Shown piece after piece: positions 21,686 through 33,036 of a stretch of DNA of 64,000 nt; the first letter of the stretch is position 1; each line of letters starts with the position of its first letter. Under the pieces are notes generated by a model. That model did not search any database, was not told the origin of the DNA, and worked only from the letters and a program-made list of their open reading frames with translations. The stretch covers positions 580,674 through 644,673 of the forward strand of contig NW_003314332.1 of assembly GCF_000143415.4 (NCBI RefSeq). Direction: 5' to 3'. Made by a program: the position numbers and the translations under genes. Origin of the DNA: Selaginella moellendorffii (Eukaryota; Streptophyta; Lycopodiopsida; Selaginellales; Selaginellaceae).

Positions 21686-23544
21686 CTATGATCTGCGGCA
21701 CACCCTAGCATCCGTGAAGACTAAACCAGGTTTGCACAGGAATCCTCTCTCCGGCGCGCAATGTCTGTCCTCCTTGCACAGGCACAGGCCCTCGAGCGCG
21801 CAGTAGTCGCGGTAGACCGAGGCGTTTTGCTTGATCCCGAGCACGGCGTCGGACCACTCGCTGGAGAAGTATCCGTCGGGATCGTAACGCTGGCGGACCT
21901 CGAGGAATTTGGCCAGGTTTGTGACTCGAGAGCCCATGTCCTCGAACATCGCGTTTTTGTTCTTCCCCCAGTGTGGCCTGCCTTTGTATTTCTTGAGCAG
22001 CATTTGCTCGATCTCATCCGTCGCGTCCTGGTCCAGCCGGGGCGTGTTTTGCCGGCGGTCTCTGAAGTAGAGCAGCTCGAATGCAACTGAGTCCTCGGGC
22101 TCGGCGAGGTAGGCCGTGGATCCTTTGATGAATCTGAGCTGTGCTCCGCCATAGATATTTGCACCGCAGAGCTTGGTTGGGTCCATTCCATCGCGGATCT
22201 TCTTTATGTCTTGGATGGCTTCGTTGATCCTGGAGAGTGGGATTGCTAGGGATGTCTGGAAGTAGAATTGTCCAGGAACGTCGGGGTCCCAGTAGCATGT
22301 TAGCCTCTCCCCGGATGCTGATCGTGTGTTGTTTAGTGCAGTGTTTTGGCAGCCTCCAGCGGTTTGGAGCTGGTGATTAAATCCCACGACTGGATATCCG
22401 CGAAAGGTATTGCTCCTGTCATTCACCAGGCCATCTCCGCTCGAGACTCGGTTCTCAACTCCGTTTAGTGATTGTTGGCAGACGAGGGAAGCGTTCATCT
22501 GGGACATGAAGTTCTCCTCTACGTAAAAGAATCACGATTTCAGCGTAAGGTGAGAACTCTGATTTTTATGAGATGTTGGAGCTTACCTCGGACTCTAGAC
22601 TGTCTTACGTTTGTCTCTGGAGCAGGATCATTGCCAGCGTTCCTTCCCTCGCCAGGGGTACTTGCCGAGACCTTGTTGTCTACCCTCAGCAGGATCTTCT
22701 TCTGAGAGATGTACCAGTTGATATCCCCAAACGCATACCTGCTTGCGAATCCAGCAACGTCATTCTCGAGGGTGCTGTCGTCGCGGGCCTGCTTGGTGAT
22801 GGAGCGCTTGAACATCGGCTCCACGTCGAGCGTGACCGTGGATATGGCTCCAAGGACGCCAATAGACAGCTTGGCTGCATTCAGGTCCGGGCTTGATTTC
22901 CCAAGTTTGATGACTTTGGCATAACCTTGCTCCCTTGATGCAGGAACGACGATAGTGATTCCGGAGACATAGTCATGCACTGCTCCACCTTTCCCAAGCA
23001 GACTGCTGCCGTGCGAGCCCGTGCTTATTACTCCGGCGATTGATAGACCGTTGAAGTAAGGCGTACAGGGCAGTGCCAGATTCTGCGCAGCTAGCCTCGC
23101 CAGGAGATCTTGAAGCTGGACTCCTGCGTCGGCGGTGACGGTCATAGCGTTGCTGTCGATGACAATTCTCGAGTCATACCTGCTGGTGCTAATCAGGAGT
23201 CCGGAGCTTCCTCCTGGACATGCGGCGCGAACGAGGCTGTGAGAGAGCTTACTCACAACCTTGATCTTCTGCCTCTGCTGCACACCGCTTGCAACCGCGG
23301 CAACGAGCTCAGCTTCGGTGGTTGGGTAAGCCACATTTGCTACACCGCACAAAGCTCTCTCATACCAGATCCCTTGATAGTTTTGCAGGGTGCAGGCACT
23401 GCTCCCGCTCCCGCAGCTGATTGGGAGAATTGCTACCGCGGAGCTGCAGCAGAGAAGCAGGATCATCACCCACACACCTGGAAGAACACTCCATGCTCCG
23501 GTCAGCCTCATTGCGGTGCTGGTCGCTGCTGTGGAAGCATACAA
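21686..23544 (-). CDS. L-gulono-1,4-lactone oxidase family flavoprotein
   Basis: Two exons, 22587-23544 and 21686-22518, with a 68-base intron (GTAAGC/CGTAG). The N-terminus has a signal peptide (VWVMILLLCCSSAVAI). The FAD-binding PCMH domain follows (SHSLVRAACPGG, STGSHGSSLLGKGGAVHDYV), then the D-arabinono-lactone oxidase domain (DINWYISQ..LLRVD, PRLDQDATDEIEQMLLKKY, HWGKN) and the Cys-rich tail (LCKEDRHC, GFLCKPGLVF) typical of plant GulLO proteins. Family members oxidise L-gulono- or L-galactono-lactone towards ascorbate, or act as cell-wall sugar oxidases; substrate cannot be told from sequence. A later Met (MRLTGAW, residue 12) is an alternative start. Its upstream region is duplicated at 29555. 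Confidence 0.93.
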
Positions 23545-23950
23545 ACAAGTGATTTTCTCTTTTCTATATGTTTGTAGCCGAGCTGAGCTTTCGTTTTATG
23601 TAGCTGGCTGGCAGCCTGACTGGACCGGCTGGCTCGACGTCGCTTATCCATTCTGAGGCGTATAAAAAGCTGACTTTACCAGGCAAAAGCGTGTGGGGGC
23701 CAAGAACTCTACGGAGATAAGAACACTTAAATGACAGGAAGAACTCTCGAGCGTCAAGGAACTCATGCTCTTCATAAGGATTTCCATCCAGAAGCGGAGG
23801 ATATACAGTCGCTGTTGAGTGGTGGATTGTGACAATCACCGATCAAACAAAAGGGATTCGGATTCTTGCTTTAAGTTGGCGTAAGCAGCTGGAAATTCTG
23901 CAAGCGGTCAGGAAGTGGACGAGCTGTGGCTGGCGGCCGGCTTGCTCGCT
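23520..23950. repeat. Upstream region of GulLO, duplicated at 29.6 kb
   Basis: This stretch runs from just inside the first exon through the promoter. Direct repeats of it lie at 29555-29915: GCATACAAACAAGT, GTAGCCGAGCTGA, GTATAAAAA, AACTCTACG.AGATAAGAACAC, GGATTTCCATCCAGA and GACAATCACCGATCAAAC all recur in the same order. Small indels separate the copies. Confidence 0.85.
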
Positions 23951-24339
23951 TGCAGAAACAGCGACACAATCTTTGAGAACACGCGAGATTCGAAGTCGTG
24001 GCTCTCGCGTATCGAATGTCGTGCACGGCCGTAAAGACTCGCTCGTTTTCTATGTGGAGCTTCCTTCCAGGAAACTTGGAAAGTGCCTCTTCTCTTGCTT
24101 ACATTAATTACTGAGCTTTGTATTTTGCAATTCAAAGAATAATCAAAATGATTTTCATTAGAATGGGAAATTTAAAGGCAAAAGTGAGTTTAAATCAATT
24201 TCTAAGCTAATTTGGCATTATACCAGAAGTAAATTTAATTTTGGAGTGATAAAATTATCATGCAGAACAAATTGTGTGGTTCCATCCCAGAGTAACATGA
24301 TCTCTTGGATTTTTACAAGTAGTGCTATTTGTTTGTCTA
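23951..24339. other. Spacer
   Basis: No supported gene. AT content rises sharply after 24120. Confidence 0.4.
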
Positions 24340-25128
24340 CTATCAACCTATTTTATATAATTTTAATTGGTATGCAGTAACTGATTATGTGATGCATCGC
24401 TATCAACAGTGCCTTTGGTATCACTGCAAAGGTTTAGCACTTTGTGGCTATGATTATTAATATCAACTACATCCTGTTAAAAGTTTTAAATACATTGGCA
24501 ACCTCAACAACACATCCAAGATTATCATGATGTATACCAATAGCATTAGTAAATTATGATATATAGCTTGGAGCACAATATGAACGAAAAAAGTTCATCA
24601 CTAAAAACTTTCCTGCTCCAAATTTATATAAACTCAGAATATTAGATTTAATTCCCAATATCACTGATGGAATAGTAGTATTAACCAAATATGTAAAATT
24701 TGGCATCATATAATTAATATCATTACCCCCATTTCAATAAAATTAGCTTCATCCAAATGATCTTTTACTTGTTTGTGCAGGTAATATGTGAAGTGTAGCA
24801 AAAGAATGAGGATATAAAGAAGGTGGACAAACTGTAGCTCCAGTATGACCAAAATTCAAATTTGTGAAATAAATTAACTATTATATCTTAAACTAGAACA
24901 TGTAAAATCACTAAGTTTCAGACCACGAGTCAAAAAATCAATAAACAAATATCCATCACTAAGTCTCCCAGTAGGCTTTCCAATTGTCATTCCATATGGA
25001 AGATGTCCAGAAAGGCTTAAACCACCGGCTTCTAAATTCAGATTGCGAGTGTTTGATAGTGAATCAGTAAAACTAGAGATCGCAATTGGATATATATTAA
25101 ATTGAAAGCTACGTGTGTGTGCTTTCAT
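24340..25128 (-). pseudogene. GDSL esterase/lipase relic
   Basis: Minus-strand frames carry the family landmarks in order: FTDSLSNT (the GDSL block, with the first Gly lost), LPYGMTIGKPTGRLSDGYLFIDFL (block I region, read in two parts), GND-like NDYNYMMPN, LYKFGAGKFLVMNF (where the family has LY.LGARKF.V), and LGCVVEVANVFKTFN. Stops and AT-rich decay interrupt it and the C-terminal DxxH block is not seen. It was a secreted plant GDSL lipase gene with several introns; it is now broken. Confidence 0.7.
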
Positions 25129-25479
25129 TTTTATTTCATTGTTGATATTTTTACATTAAAGGTTATTAAATTATGCACTCAATAATTTAGAATTAAATCT
25201 ACCTTATAATTCGAGGAAGAGGTAATAATGGCTTTCTGATCGTATGCAAGTTTGTAGAGTCCTGTCTTTGATACTTTCCATGGCCGAAATCTTTTCCGTA
25301 TTTGTACACTGAACTCATTTGACAGCGGACAAATTGTGTCGAGGCTGAGAAGCAGGCATATGTCAGGAACTGCAATTAAGCAAGTGGTTCAGGCTAACGT
25401 TACCACTTAGGAACGGGAGTGACGCCTGCAAAGTCCAAGGCCTCCAGATCTCTCATCCCCAAATTCACAACCAAAGCAT

Positions 25480-26154
25480 TCCATCATTGAAATTCTGCCT
25501 TTCGCTATGCCTAAGCTTCAAGAATCTTGCAGCCTTACCAAAAGACCAGCTTCTCCAATTCGATCGACACCTTTACTTCCAACACTTCCATGTCTTTGAC
25601 CTTGTTATCATCGTCAAACTCCACCCAGGGAACTCCAATGTCACTCGCGAAGTGCTGCGGTGCATACACTAATGCAGCTCCATGAACCCAGCGGTTTCAC
25701 AGCTTCTGCTTGGAAAGCTTGACAACCTTTTCCAATGGAATGAAGTGATTGAAATGGAGTAAAGCCCGAGTCGTGTTAAGTGGAATGCAGTCCTCAGGAT
25801 TCCATTTGCCTTCAAGCAAGTGCTGCAAGTACTCGTGCATTGCCACGAGAAGAATGATCCTAGCAACCAGCTCGCCCCTCTCCCGTTCTACAACGCAAAC
25901 TTCTCTATAGCGGGACGCAGATATCTGTGATTGTGCATAAGCCGTGCCGCTGCCCCAACACGGCTCCACTGACACTTAATGTGATCATTCGTCATCGCAC
26001 GTCGCCACGAAGCCTGCCATGAAACATGAGTCGGAGAACAGCTGCGGTCCGATAGAGGCCATGAACAAGGCAGCAGCCTGTTCCTGCGACAGCGCTTGCT
26101 GGGGAACGATTTTCTTACGACAGCGATCAGCCAGCTTATACTTTGCGAATCCCA
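25480..26154 (-). pseudogene. Unrecognised broken reading frames
   Basis: Minus-strand stretches with coding-like composition (QQALSQEQAAALFMASIGPQ; GVPWVEFDDDNKVKDMEVLE; GKWNPEDCIPLNTTRALLHF) in changing frames. I do not recognise the family. The left part abuts the membrane-protein fragment at 26155, so this may be a separate relic joined by rearrangement. Confidence 0.35.
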
Positions 26155-26500
26155 CGCTCTGCCCACAGAGAAAAGAATCCATACTTCTCGGATTACCACG
26201 GGAGTGAACTTAACACAGGTTCCAGCTCCAACGTCGTCAAGACAAACAAAGCCCACATGGTGATTTTCATAGTTCCCAAGCTCTTGGATTTGTGCTTTAT
26301 GAGAGAAGAGTTTCTGGTTTCAGCCGAGAAGCTGGAAATCAGGTACGCGAGAAAGGCCTGCTGGCTGCTCGAGTGTAAATGGAAGGAACTGCCACCATTA
26401 GGATGAGTCGCCGTTCATGCTTAGGATTGCTGTGAAGCATGATAGACTTTGAACATTGCCCTCGTGAACTGGGATCAATGTAGCTGTTATCACAACGAGA
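26155..26500 (-). pseudogene. 5' fragment of membrane-protein gene (copy of 36480-36930)
   Basis: Aligns base for base with the N-terminal part of the intact gene at 35420-36961 in the same orientation, including GFVCLDDVGAGTCVKFTPVVI. Stops and deletions break the frame, and the match stops abruptly near 26155. Confidence 0.85.
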
Positions 26501-27430
26501 AGGGATCCCCCCTTGTCCTGATATCTGCCCAACTAATTTGGAATTTGCTTCTAAGTATTCAGAAGATGAAACTCGGTCAGCTTCGCCATGCACGATGGAT
26601 CGAAAATGATGGATTGGTGGGGTACTGAAGATTTGCCTCACGGAAACTTTGATGTCAAGTTATTGTGCAATTCGCAGTTCGATCAATCCTTTTCATAATG
26701 TCAACTGCTCAAAGTATCTCGGGCTCTTTCAGGTACGAAGGCTGCCCGCTGAGACGGCTGTATTGTGCCAGATCCCATGAGGGCCTATCGTGTTGTGCCA
26801 CGGCTCGATCAGCCAGTGATCTCGGAGAAAATCGATGGTGTGTGGATTGGAAGCAAGCGTTTCTCGGCCATGACAAGTTATCTGCTCTCTAAACTTGATG
26901 CTTACACCGCAGCTTGGGGCGGAACGGTTCAAGTTTCAAGGACCCTTTGCCCGGAGCAGTGGCTGGGGGAAATCGTTCAGGGTGTGCAGCCTGCGCAACT
27001 CTGGCGTGTTTGTGATTTACTGTTCCTGTGAAGGTTCCACCGGGTATCCACCGAGGTCCGCTCTAGCTCCGTGTCTTGAGGGCGTGGTTACGGCATTGCG
27101 CATCTGATCGCTCGCGAGCTTGCTGCGTCCAGGTTGACAGCCGTTGAATGGTGCGAGCAGCAACTCTTGTTCTCGGAAATCCACAAGTCCATACTGGAAG
27201 GTTTCATCTTGGTAGTTTCCAGTGTTTCGAAGGGCACTGGGTCTTATGCCAACCGGCGCTTAAAAGCTCAAGCAACTCGGCCTCGAGAGTTATCAGCCAC
27301 TGACCACCTCGAGAGCTAGATACGCGCCAATACGGATGGTGGCACCTAGAGATGTCTTCAGCAAGGTTTCACCATGGTCTTAAGGTAAACTCGATGTTAC
27401 TGAGCACGAGAAGCATGGGAAGCTGTTGAA
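26501..27430. other. Degraded sequence, no family recognised
   Basis: Some plus-strand frames look coding (PVISEKIDGVWIGSKRFSAM near 26815; RLTAVEWCEQQLLFSEIHKS near 27130), but stops separate them. They may be exons of a lost gene. I cannot assign a function. Confidence 0.3.
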
Positions 27431-27998
27431 TTCCAAGCTTACTGGAGACATGAAAGTGGAGATACTGAGCAACACTGTTGGATCCACAGTGTTGACCCTT
27501 CCCAACTGGAACACACACATCCAGAAGTCAAGTGGGATGACTTTGAGAAGCATCGATCTCAATCACGCTAATGCAACCAGCTTTGGTTTTTGCAAAGGCA
27601 TGGAGCTGGGGAAGGTTTGGACCCATCGACGACTTTCATAGTCAAGACGGCTCCGGAAGCAGCAGGATTCGACATGTCCGAGTGCGAGTCGACCACGGAG
27701 AAAGCTTTGCCTGCTTGGAGCTCCTCAAGCAACAATTTGATTTCCTCATCTGTTGACTTGAGGACCACTGCTACTTTCGTCGACGTTCTGGGATCATTCA
27801 TGTCTCACGTCAAGAACTCTTACATTCAAGCGCAGAACTCAGCCCTGGATCTCCATCATCCGGCCTCAGATTTCTAGGTGGCAGTAGTGGCTCTTCCCAA
27901 TGCTGTGGTGGGAACAGCCGTGCTTTTCATCAATCTCCAGATCAAGCTCTTCAAGAACTTGACAAGTTTTCAGAAATGGAAGATGATGATGCTCTGTG

Positions 27999-28910
27999 TG
28001 TTGAAAAATTAAGGAAGAAGAGAAAAACTCTATCGCCCAAATATCATCATTGCTATACATACAGCGGTGAGAGTCGTGACTCTTTCCAAATTCACCACGT
28101 GTCACCACGTGTCTCAGCCGTACGGTGATCTCGGATGTACTACATCCTCACACCCCACTCAGCCGTGATCAGCGTGCGAAGGCTGGATCAGAAAAAAGAA
28201 ACTAATGCTAAACCACTGTGAACCTATCTCACTCCCCCCACTCAGCCAAGAAAAGCTAAGCTTGTGAAATCAGCATCTTGTGGTGTTGAACAAGAGTAAT
28301 AGCACGTTCCAAGGTACCCAAGCTTGCACACAGCCCAGCTTGTATCAGGACCCATCAGGAACCAGCATTTTGTTCCATCTCCCCCACTCAAATGTGATCT
28401 CTCCATCAGCCTCAAGGCCCTTGCGCACAGCAATTCCATGCCTAGTGCCCAGCAAGAAGAGAAGCCTCTTGGCAGCATCAACAAATCCCCAGCCCAAAGA
28501 AGCCTTCCCTTGTAGCAGCAGGGGCATCAGATCGTCTCCAGCGGTAGCAAGCAGTGCCACAACCCTTCCAATTCAAATCCAGGCCAGTCTCAATCAAGAA
28601 CCGTCTCCAATTTAGGGTTACCTGCACAAGACAAAATAAACAAGAAAACCTCCATCTTGATATTTGCAATTCACAACCACTCCAGATCAAGGGGCTCATC
28701 ATCTTCCTCCTCTTCCTCCTCCATTCAGCCTAGGATTTAATCCCTGATCTCTGATACCATGTTGAAAACTAAGGAAGAAGAGAAAAACTCTATCGCTCAA
28801 ATATCATCATCGCTATACATACAGAGGTGAGAGTTGTGACTCTCCAGATCCACCACGTGTCACCACGTGTCTCAGCCGTACGGTGATCTCGGATGTACTA
28901 CATCCTCACA
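27999..28910 (-). mobile_element. TRIM retrotransposon with intact LTRs
   Basis: Two near-identical LTRs (27999-28152 and 28760-28910) begin TGTTGAAAA and end CCTCACA on the plus strand. On the minus strand the right LTR ends ...TTCAACA and is followed at once by TGGTATCAGAGATC, a primer site for initiator-Met tRNA; a G-rich tract (AGTGGGGTG) precedes the other LTR. The element therefore reads leftwards. Flanks are CTGTG and GTGTG, a 5-base duplication with one change. The 607-base centre codes for no retroviral protein, so it depends on another element for movement. The LTRs differ by only a few bases, so it is fairly young. Confidence 0.88.
28345..28560 (-). other. Open frame inside the TRIM
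   Basis: A 71-residue minus-strand frame (LGWGFVDAAKRLLFLLGTRH, GEITFEWGRWNKMLV) in the element's sense direction. It has balanced composition and could be a captured piece of a host gene or a remnant of gag. Not recognised. Confidence 0.3.
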
Positions 28911-29554
28911 GTGTGTGAGCAATTATATTCTCTCGGTAGCATCTTACTCTGCTGTGCTTGCTATGATCCCCGCCGAGATTCAGAAGGCAGAGAGGAAGTT
29001 TGCGACCTGGGGACTGCTCCCTGACCAAGTTCCAATCACAAGGCAAGGGCTCAAGTTCTTGTTGTTGTCAAGGCTGAGTCGGTCTATAAATCCGGCAGCC
29101 TCATATTAGCATGGTTCTCCACTGTGATCCATGTTCCACTAGTCGCGTGCATAACATTCTATAGATGCAAGCAGGTATTCTCCAGGAGGCGGCTTCTTAA
29201 GGTAACGAGCACGCTGGAAGACGAACAGCTCCTTGATCTTTAAGCCAGCTCGGTGGAGCAGCAGCGGCTGGAGAGGAAGCTCGAGGCAGTCAAAAGTTCA
29301 GAAAGAAGGGACAACCAGCTCCAGAAGATGAGAACTTACAAATCACTCTCGTTGACCGGGTTGGACTCTATTTGCTGCTTTGAGTCTTGGTCCTTCCCTT
29401 CATTTATCTCCAGAAAGCTCGTGCATTTCTTTCTTCAATTTTCTCTCTCCAGAAAAGTGTACGGCGCACGAACACATCCCTCCCATATATGCCCGTGCAT
29501 ATTAGTCGATATCACTCTGGAGATTGATAGGCTGCTTGTTAGCCTTGGGGGTGG

Positions 29555-29915
29555 CCATTGCTGTGAAGCATACAAACAAGTATTTTCTATACGATTGTAT
29601 AGCCGAGCTGACTGGCTGGACGTTACTTATCGTGTATAAAAAACTATGTGAAGGCCAAAAACTCTACGAAGATAAGAACACACGTAAATGCTAGATTGCC
29701 AAGAAGAAATGTCAAGCCCCGAAAGGATTTCCATCCAGATGTGGACAATATTACAGTCGCTGTCCAGTGGTGGACCGTGAGCGAGGACGACAATCACCGA
29801 TCAAACAGAGGGGATAATTTTTCAGTTTAAGCAACTGGAAACTGGAAATGCTGCGAGCTGTCGGCTCGTGGCTGCCTCGCTCTCTCCCTCGCGGAAACAG
29901 TGACACCATCTCTAG
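29555..29915. repeat. Second copy of the GulLO upstream region
   Basis: Direct repeat of 23520-23950 (see there). It ends at the 5' side of the DUF506 gene and could supply regulatory sequence, but I have no evidence that it does. Confidence 0.8.
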
Positions 29916-30145
29916 CCACGACTTGTCTTCTGTTACTAAACCATGTAATTTTTTTTATCCCAGAAGATATACCAGCCCAAATATTCTTCTGTTGGCATAT
30001 TTGCTAGGATAGATGCTTATATTCTAGTGATGATGCGTTAAAGCTAGTGGTGCCAGCACACTGCAGAGCTATCGAAATTCTGGACAACATTCTTCACAAG
30101 TGTCGTCTCTTTGAGATCTTACTTTCCTTCTTCTTCCTTCTCGAG

Positions 30146-31192
30146 ATGTCTAAGTTGTACCAAGCATTGGCGTCGGCCACCACCGTGAGTTTTAGATCTT
30201 GTAGCAGCGGGAGCCAGCACGATGAGACAGCGTCCTCTCTGTTTCTCAACAGGATGGTGGACGAGTTCTTGGAAGAGGAGGCCGATGGCGGCAGCATCGA
30301 TCATCAAGACCACACTGTTGCCGCTGGAGAGAATCACCATGAGGATCACTCAAATGTGGATCCGGAGGAGTTGAAACTGCCGGAGCTAGAAAATTTACTT
30401 GTCAAACAGGTGCGTGCATGCTTCTTTCTTCCAACTTTACCTTTACAAGAAGTCTGGCTTGTGTCCAGAATGATGGTGAGATCGAGCTGCTGGCTGCGGA
30501 TGCTCGACGATCGAGAGATCAAGCTGCAAAATTGAATCTCCAGGGAGCAGCTTTGCAAAGAAGCGTGATGAGCAAACTCCGGGGCATGGGATACAATGCC
30601 GCTGTTTGCAAGGCGAGATGGAAGGCAACAAGAACCATTCCTGAAGGTCACAAACCTCTGCGAACTTGTAGAGATTATTGTGTTTATATATGCATATGAT
30701 CTTCCAGGTCACTACAGTTTCATCGATGTTCTTCTCCATCCCAGAAAACGAGTGTTCATCGATACGGAGTTTAGCATGCAGTTCGTGATTGCTCGGCCAA
30801 GCCAAAGCTACGCCGCCACATTGAGCAAAGTCCCTCGACTTTTTATTGGCACCTCGGAAACACTCCATCGCTTGATCCTTCTCACATCCAGAGCGATGAA
30901 GCAGTCACTCAAGAGCCAAGGCCTGGCAATACCTCCATGGAGGCAAGAAGATTATCTCAAAGCGAAGTGGTTCTCCACTTACCGGCGAACTACAAATCCT
31001 AAGTTTGCTGCTACCACTGCCCAAGAACATATGCGTGAGTCTCCTGATTTTGAGCAGTGCATGGCAGTGTCGACTAAGATCAGGAAACCATCAGGGTCTC
31101 CTCGGAGATCTGGACTATCAGCTCTAGCCGCTGCTGGTTTGATCCATCACGAGGATGAAAAGTCTCGCCACCACCTTGTTGCAGTTGTGTAA
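30146..31192 (+). CDS. DUF506 (PDDEXK-like) family protein
   Basis: Three exons (30146-30409, 30469-30646, 30708-31192) give 308 residues. Landmarks of the plant DUF506 family are clear: MVDEFLEE near the N-terminus, LRGMGYNAAVCKARWKAT, HYSFIDVLL, RVFIDTEFSMQFVIARPS (the core of the PD-(D/E)XK-like fold), ETLHRLILLTSRAMKQSLK and LAIPPWRQEDYLKAKWFSTY. The family is structurally nuclease-like, with roles proposed in root-hair growth and stress responses; catalytic activity is not shown. The start at 30146 is the first Met giving a family-like N-terminus. Its last third is duplicated, reversed, at 37150. Confidence 0.92.
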
Positions 31193-31639
31193 AAAAATTC
31201 TACTTTGACTTTGACTCGTTGACATTATCGATCAGTGCCACGTCTCTAAAGCAAGCATTTGAAATGCCGACAGACCTGTTTGCTTGTAGTTCCAGGGATC
31301 ATTGCTCTCGGTGTGACCAAAAGCCCAGGAAGGGCCTTGGCGAGACGCCACTGGAACGCTTCACCGATGCATTCCAGGAGCTCCAAGAGACGACCGAGAA
31401 TATGTCGCAGAAAGCTATACTAGGTAACGTTACAAACGTGATTGAGAAAGCTCTGTAGAAAACTGGATGATCAAGAGACGCAGTCCATGGTAAAGTAAGT
31501 TTTCCTCGAATGTAAAGCTTGTTTGTAGTGTCAACTCGAGATTGCAAACATATACTTAGGAGATTTTGAGTTTTCAATGAAGAGATTCACCATAATCAAA
31601 GGTATGAATCCATGAGACGATCGTTTGAAAGAGCTTGCG
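31193..31639 (+). other. 3' flank with an unassigned 79-residue frame
   Basis: A plus-strand frame at 31219-31458 (ETPLERFTDAFQELQETTEN in its middle) has coding-like composition but no known family and no visible promoter. It may be the relic edge of the coiled-coil sequence downstream. Confidence 0.3.
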
Positions 31640-32180
31640 GCTGACCCGTGCCATTCTCTGATGGAGCTGCGCTTAGCGATTTAGAGGACGACGATCGGAG
31701 CGCGTTGTCGAGATAGCAGGCCTCGAGGTGTGCACTCCTCAAGAAGGAGCTGGATCGGCAGGAGGGCGAGAATGAGCTGGCGGATTCCTCCAAGAGGCAG
31801 CGGGATGATGCGCAGGGGCAGCTGGAGAATATTTCGAGGCAGAGGGAGGATTTCCAAAATCGTCCACCTCGGCATGGTTTTTGCAAGAGGACCGAGGAGC
31901 TCATGGAGGAGGTTTTGAAGAAACCAGCTACAGAGGAGGCAGCTGCTGGCGTAGCAATTCTGGAGGAAGTCGACAATTGCAATCAAAAGGTTATCATCGC
32001 ATGTCATGCCAGATTACAACGCTGAACCAGCTGGTGGTTCATCTCAGACAGTCGCTAGAAGAGGCGAATAGCAAGCTTCAATCGAAAGAAGAGATGGCAG
32101 CAGCCTTCCCGCAACGCGGCTGACACTATCACGAAAGATTGCCGACGAAAGAGCAGTGGAACTTAGGGAGGGCCTGGAAG
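31640..32180 (+). pseudogene. Coiled-coil protein relic
   Basis: In one plus frame the sequence reads LLKKELDRQEGENELADSS, then QRDDAQGQLENISRQREDF and RTEELMEEVLKK, with heptad spacing of Leu and charged residues. Stops flank the segment and other frames take over near 32020. It resembles long plant coiled-coil proteins but no family is decided. Confidence 0.5.
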
Positions 32181-32221
32181 AAATGTACGGACATAGAATC
32201 TCAAATGTATGTTTTCTTATT

Positions 32222-32854
32222 TTACGTTTCCTGCCTGTTGCAATTAAGTAGATATCTGAAGTATTTGTTGCAGTGGTCTGGAAAGCCTACGTGAACAAGA
32301 AAACCGAGCAGCAAATCCTCTTCCAGACGGACTTTCTTGGTGCTATCTCTCTCGTAATCAGGGTGAAAGCCAAGCGCCAGCTCTAGAGCTCGAGAGGGGG
32401 AAAGCGTCGCGTCTTTGATGCCTGAGACACTGGGACACGTGTCGGAGAGGATGACATTATATCTTTTCTGCGAGCACAAGTACGTGCTATTTATTTCAAG
32501 AAGAAACAGAACTGATTTTTACCTAAAGGGTCATGGCAGCCAGAGTCTCGGGTTCGATCTTCATCACGGTCCGTGGCAATGGTTTCACATGGTCTCCTGG
32601 AACATTGATTTTCGAAAGCAAAGGTAATGCGAGCTTTCAAAGTAGAAGGCTCAAAGAGCTTACTTTGGTGTTGACTCCAACGACGACTCCACCTGTTCCT
32701 AAGTTCTGGCAAGCCACCTGAAAGCAGTGTGAGCCAAGTTTATGTTTCTCAATCTTCTCTCTGTCACACTAACCTGTAGCCACGCACCAGGAGCACACGC
32801 AAGGTCGAGAATGGCCGCTCTTGAGTATCGGTCCTTCTCTTGGATCTCCACCAG
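32222..32854 (-). pseudogene. FtsJ-like rRNA methyltransferase, partial
   Basis: Minus-strand exons 32774-32854 (LVEIQEKDRYS, ILDLACAPGAWLQ) and 32664-32717 (VACQNLGTGGVVVGVNTK) join in frame and form SAM-binding motif I of RrmJ/FtsJ 2'-O-ribose methyltransferases. Further on, about 32222-32460 gives YNVILSDTCPSVSGIKDA, the motif with the catalytic Asp region. The segment between is hard to join, the C-terminal third with the catalytic Lys and Glu is not found, and the 5' start is unclear. I read it as a decaying gene of organellar type. Confidence 0.65.
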
Positions 32855-33036
32855 CTGATTGAGCAAACAAACGATCAAGGAGTTACTCTGATCGTTGCTG
32901 AGGATCAAACGAGTAATCGGATTGGTGGTAAATTCTTTTTCTTTTGTTACGTTTTTAATGACGAATGAAAGGAACGCCCTCCAGCTTCTGTCATGAGGCT
33001 TACGATCTATGAGAATTTCTCTTATGCTTCTCCCAG

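Larger units (their letters stand above)
27440..29345 (+). pseudogene. 3' part of membrane-protein gene, interrupted by a TRIM
   Basis: Plus-strand copy of the central and C-terminal parts of the gene at 35420-36961: GSTVLTLPNWNTHI, LRSIDLNHANAT, VDLRTTATFVDVLGSF, HVKNSYIQAQNSALDL, then after the insertion SILSVASYSAV-like and RKFATWGLLPDQVPIT. It has frameshifts and a stop after HPASDF. The N-terminal part lies 1 kb away on the other strand, so an inversion split this copy. A 912-base TRIM sits at 27999-28910. Confidence 0.88.
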
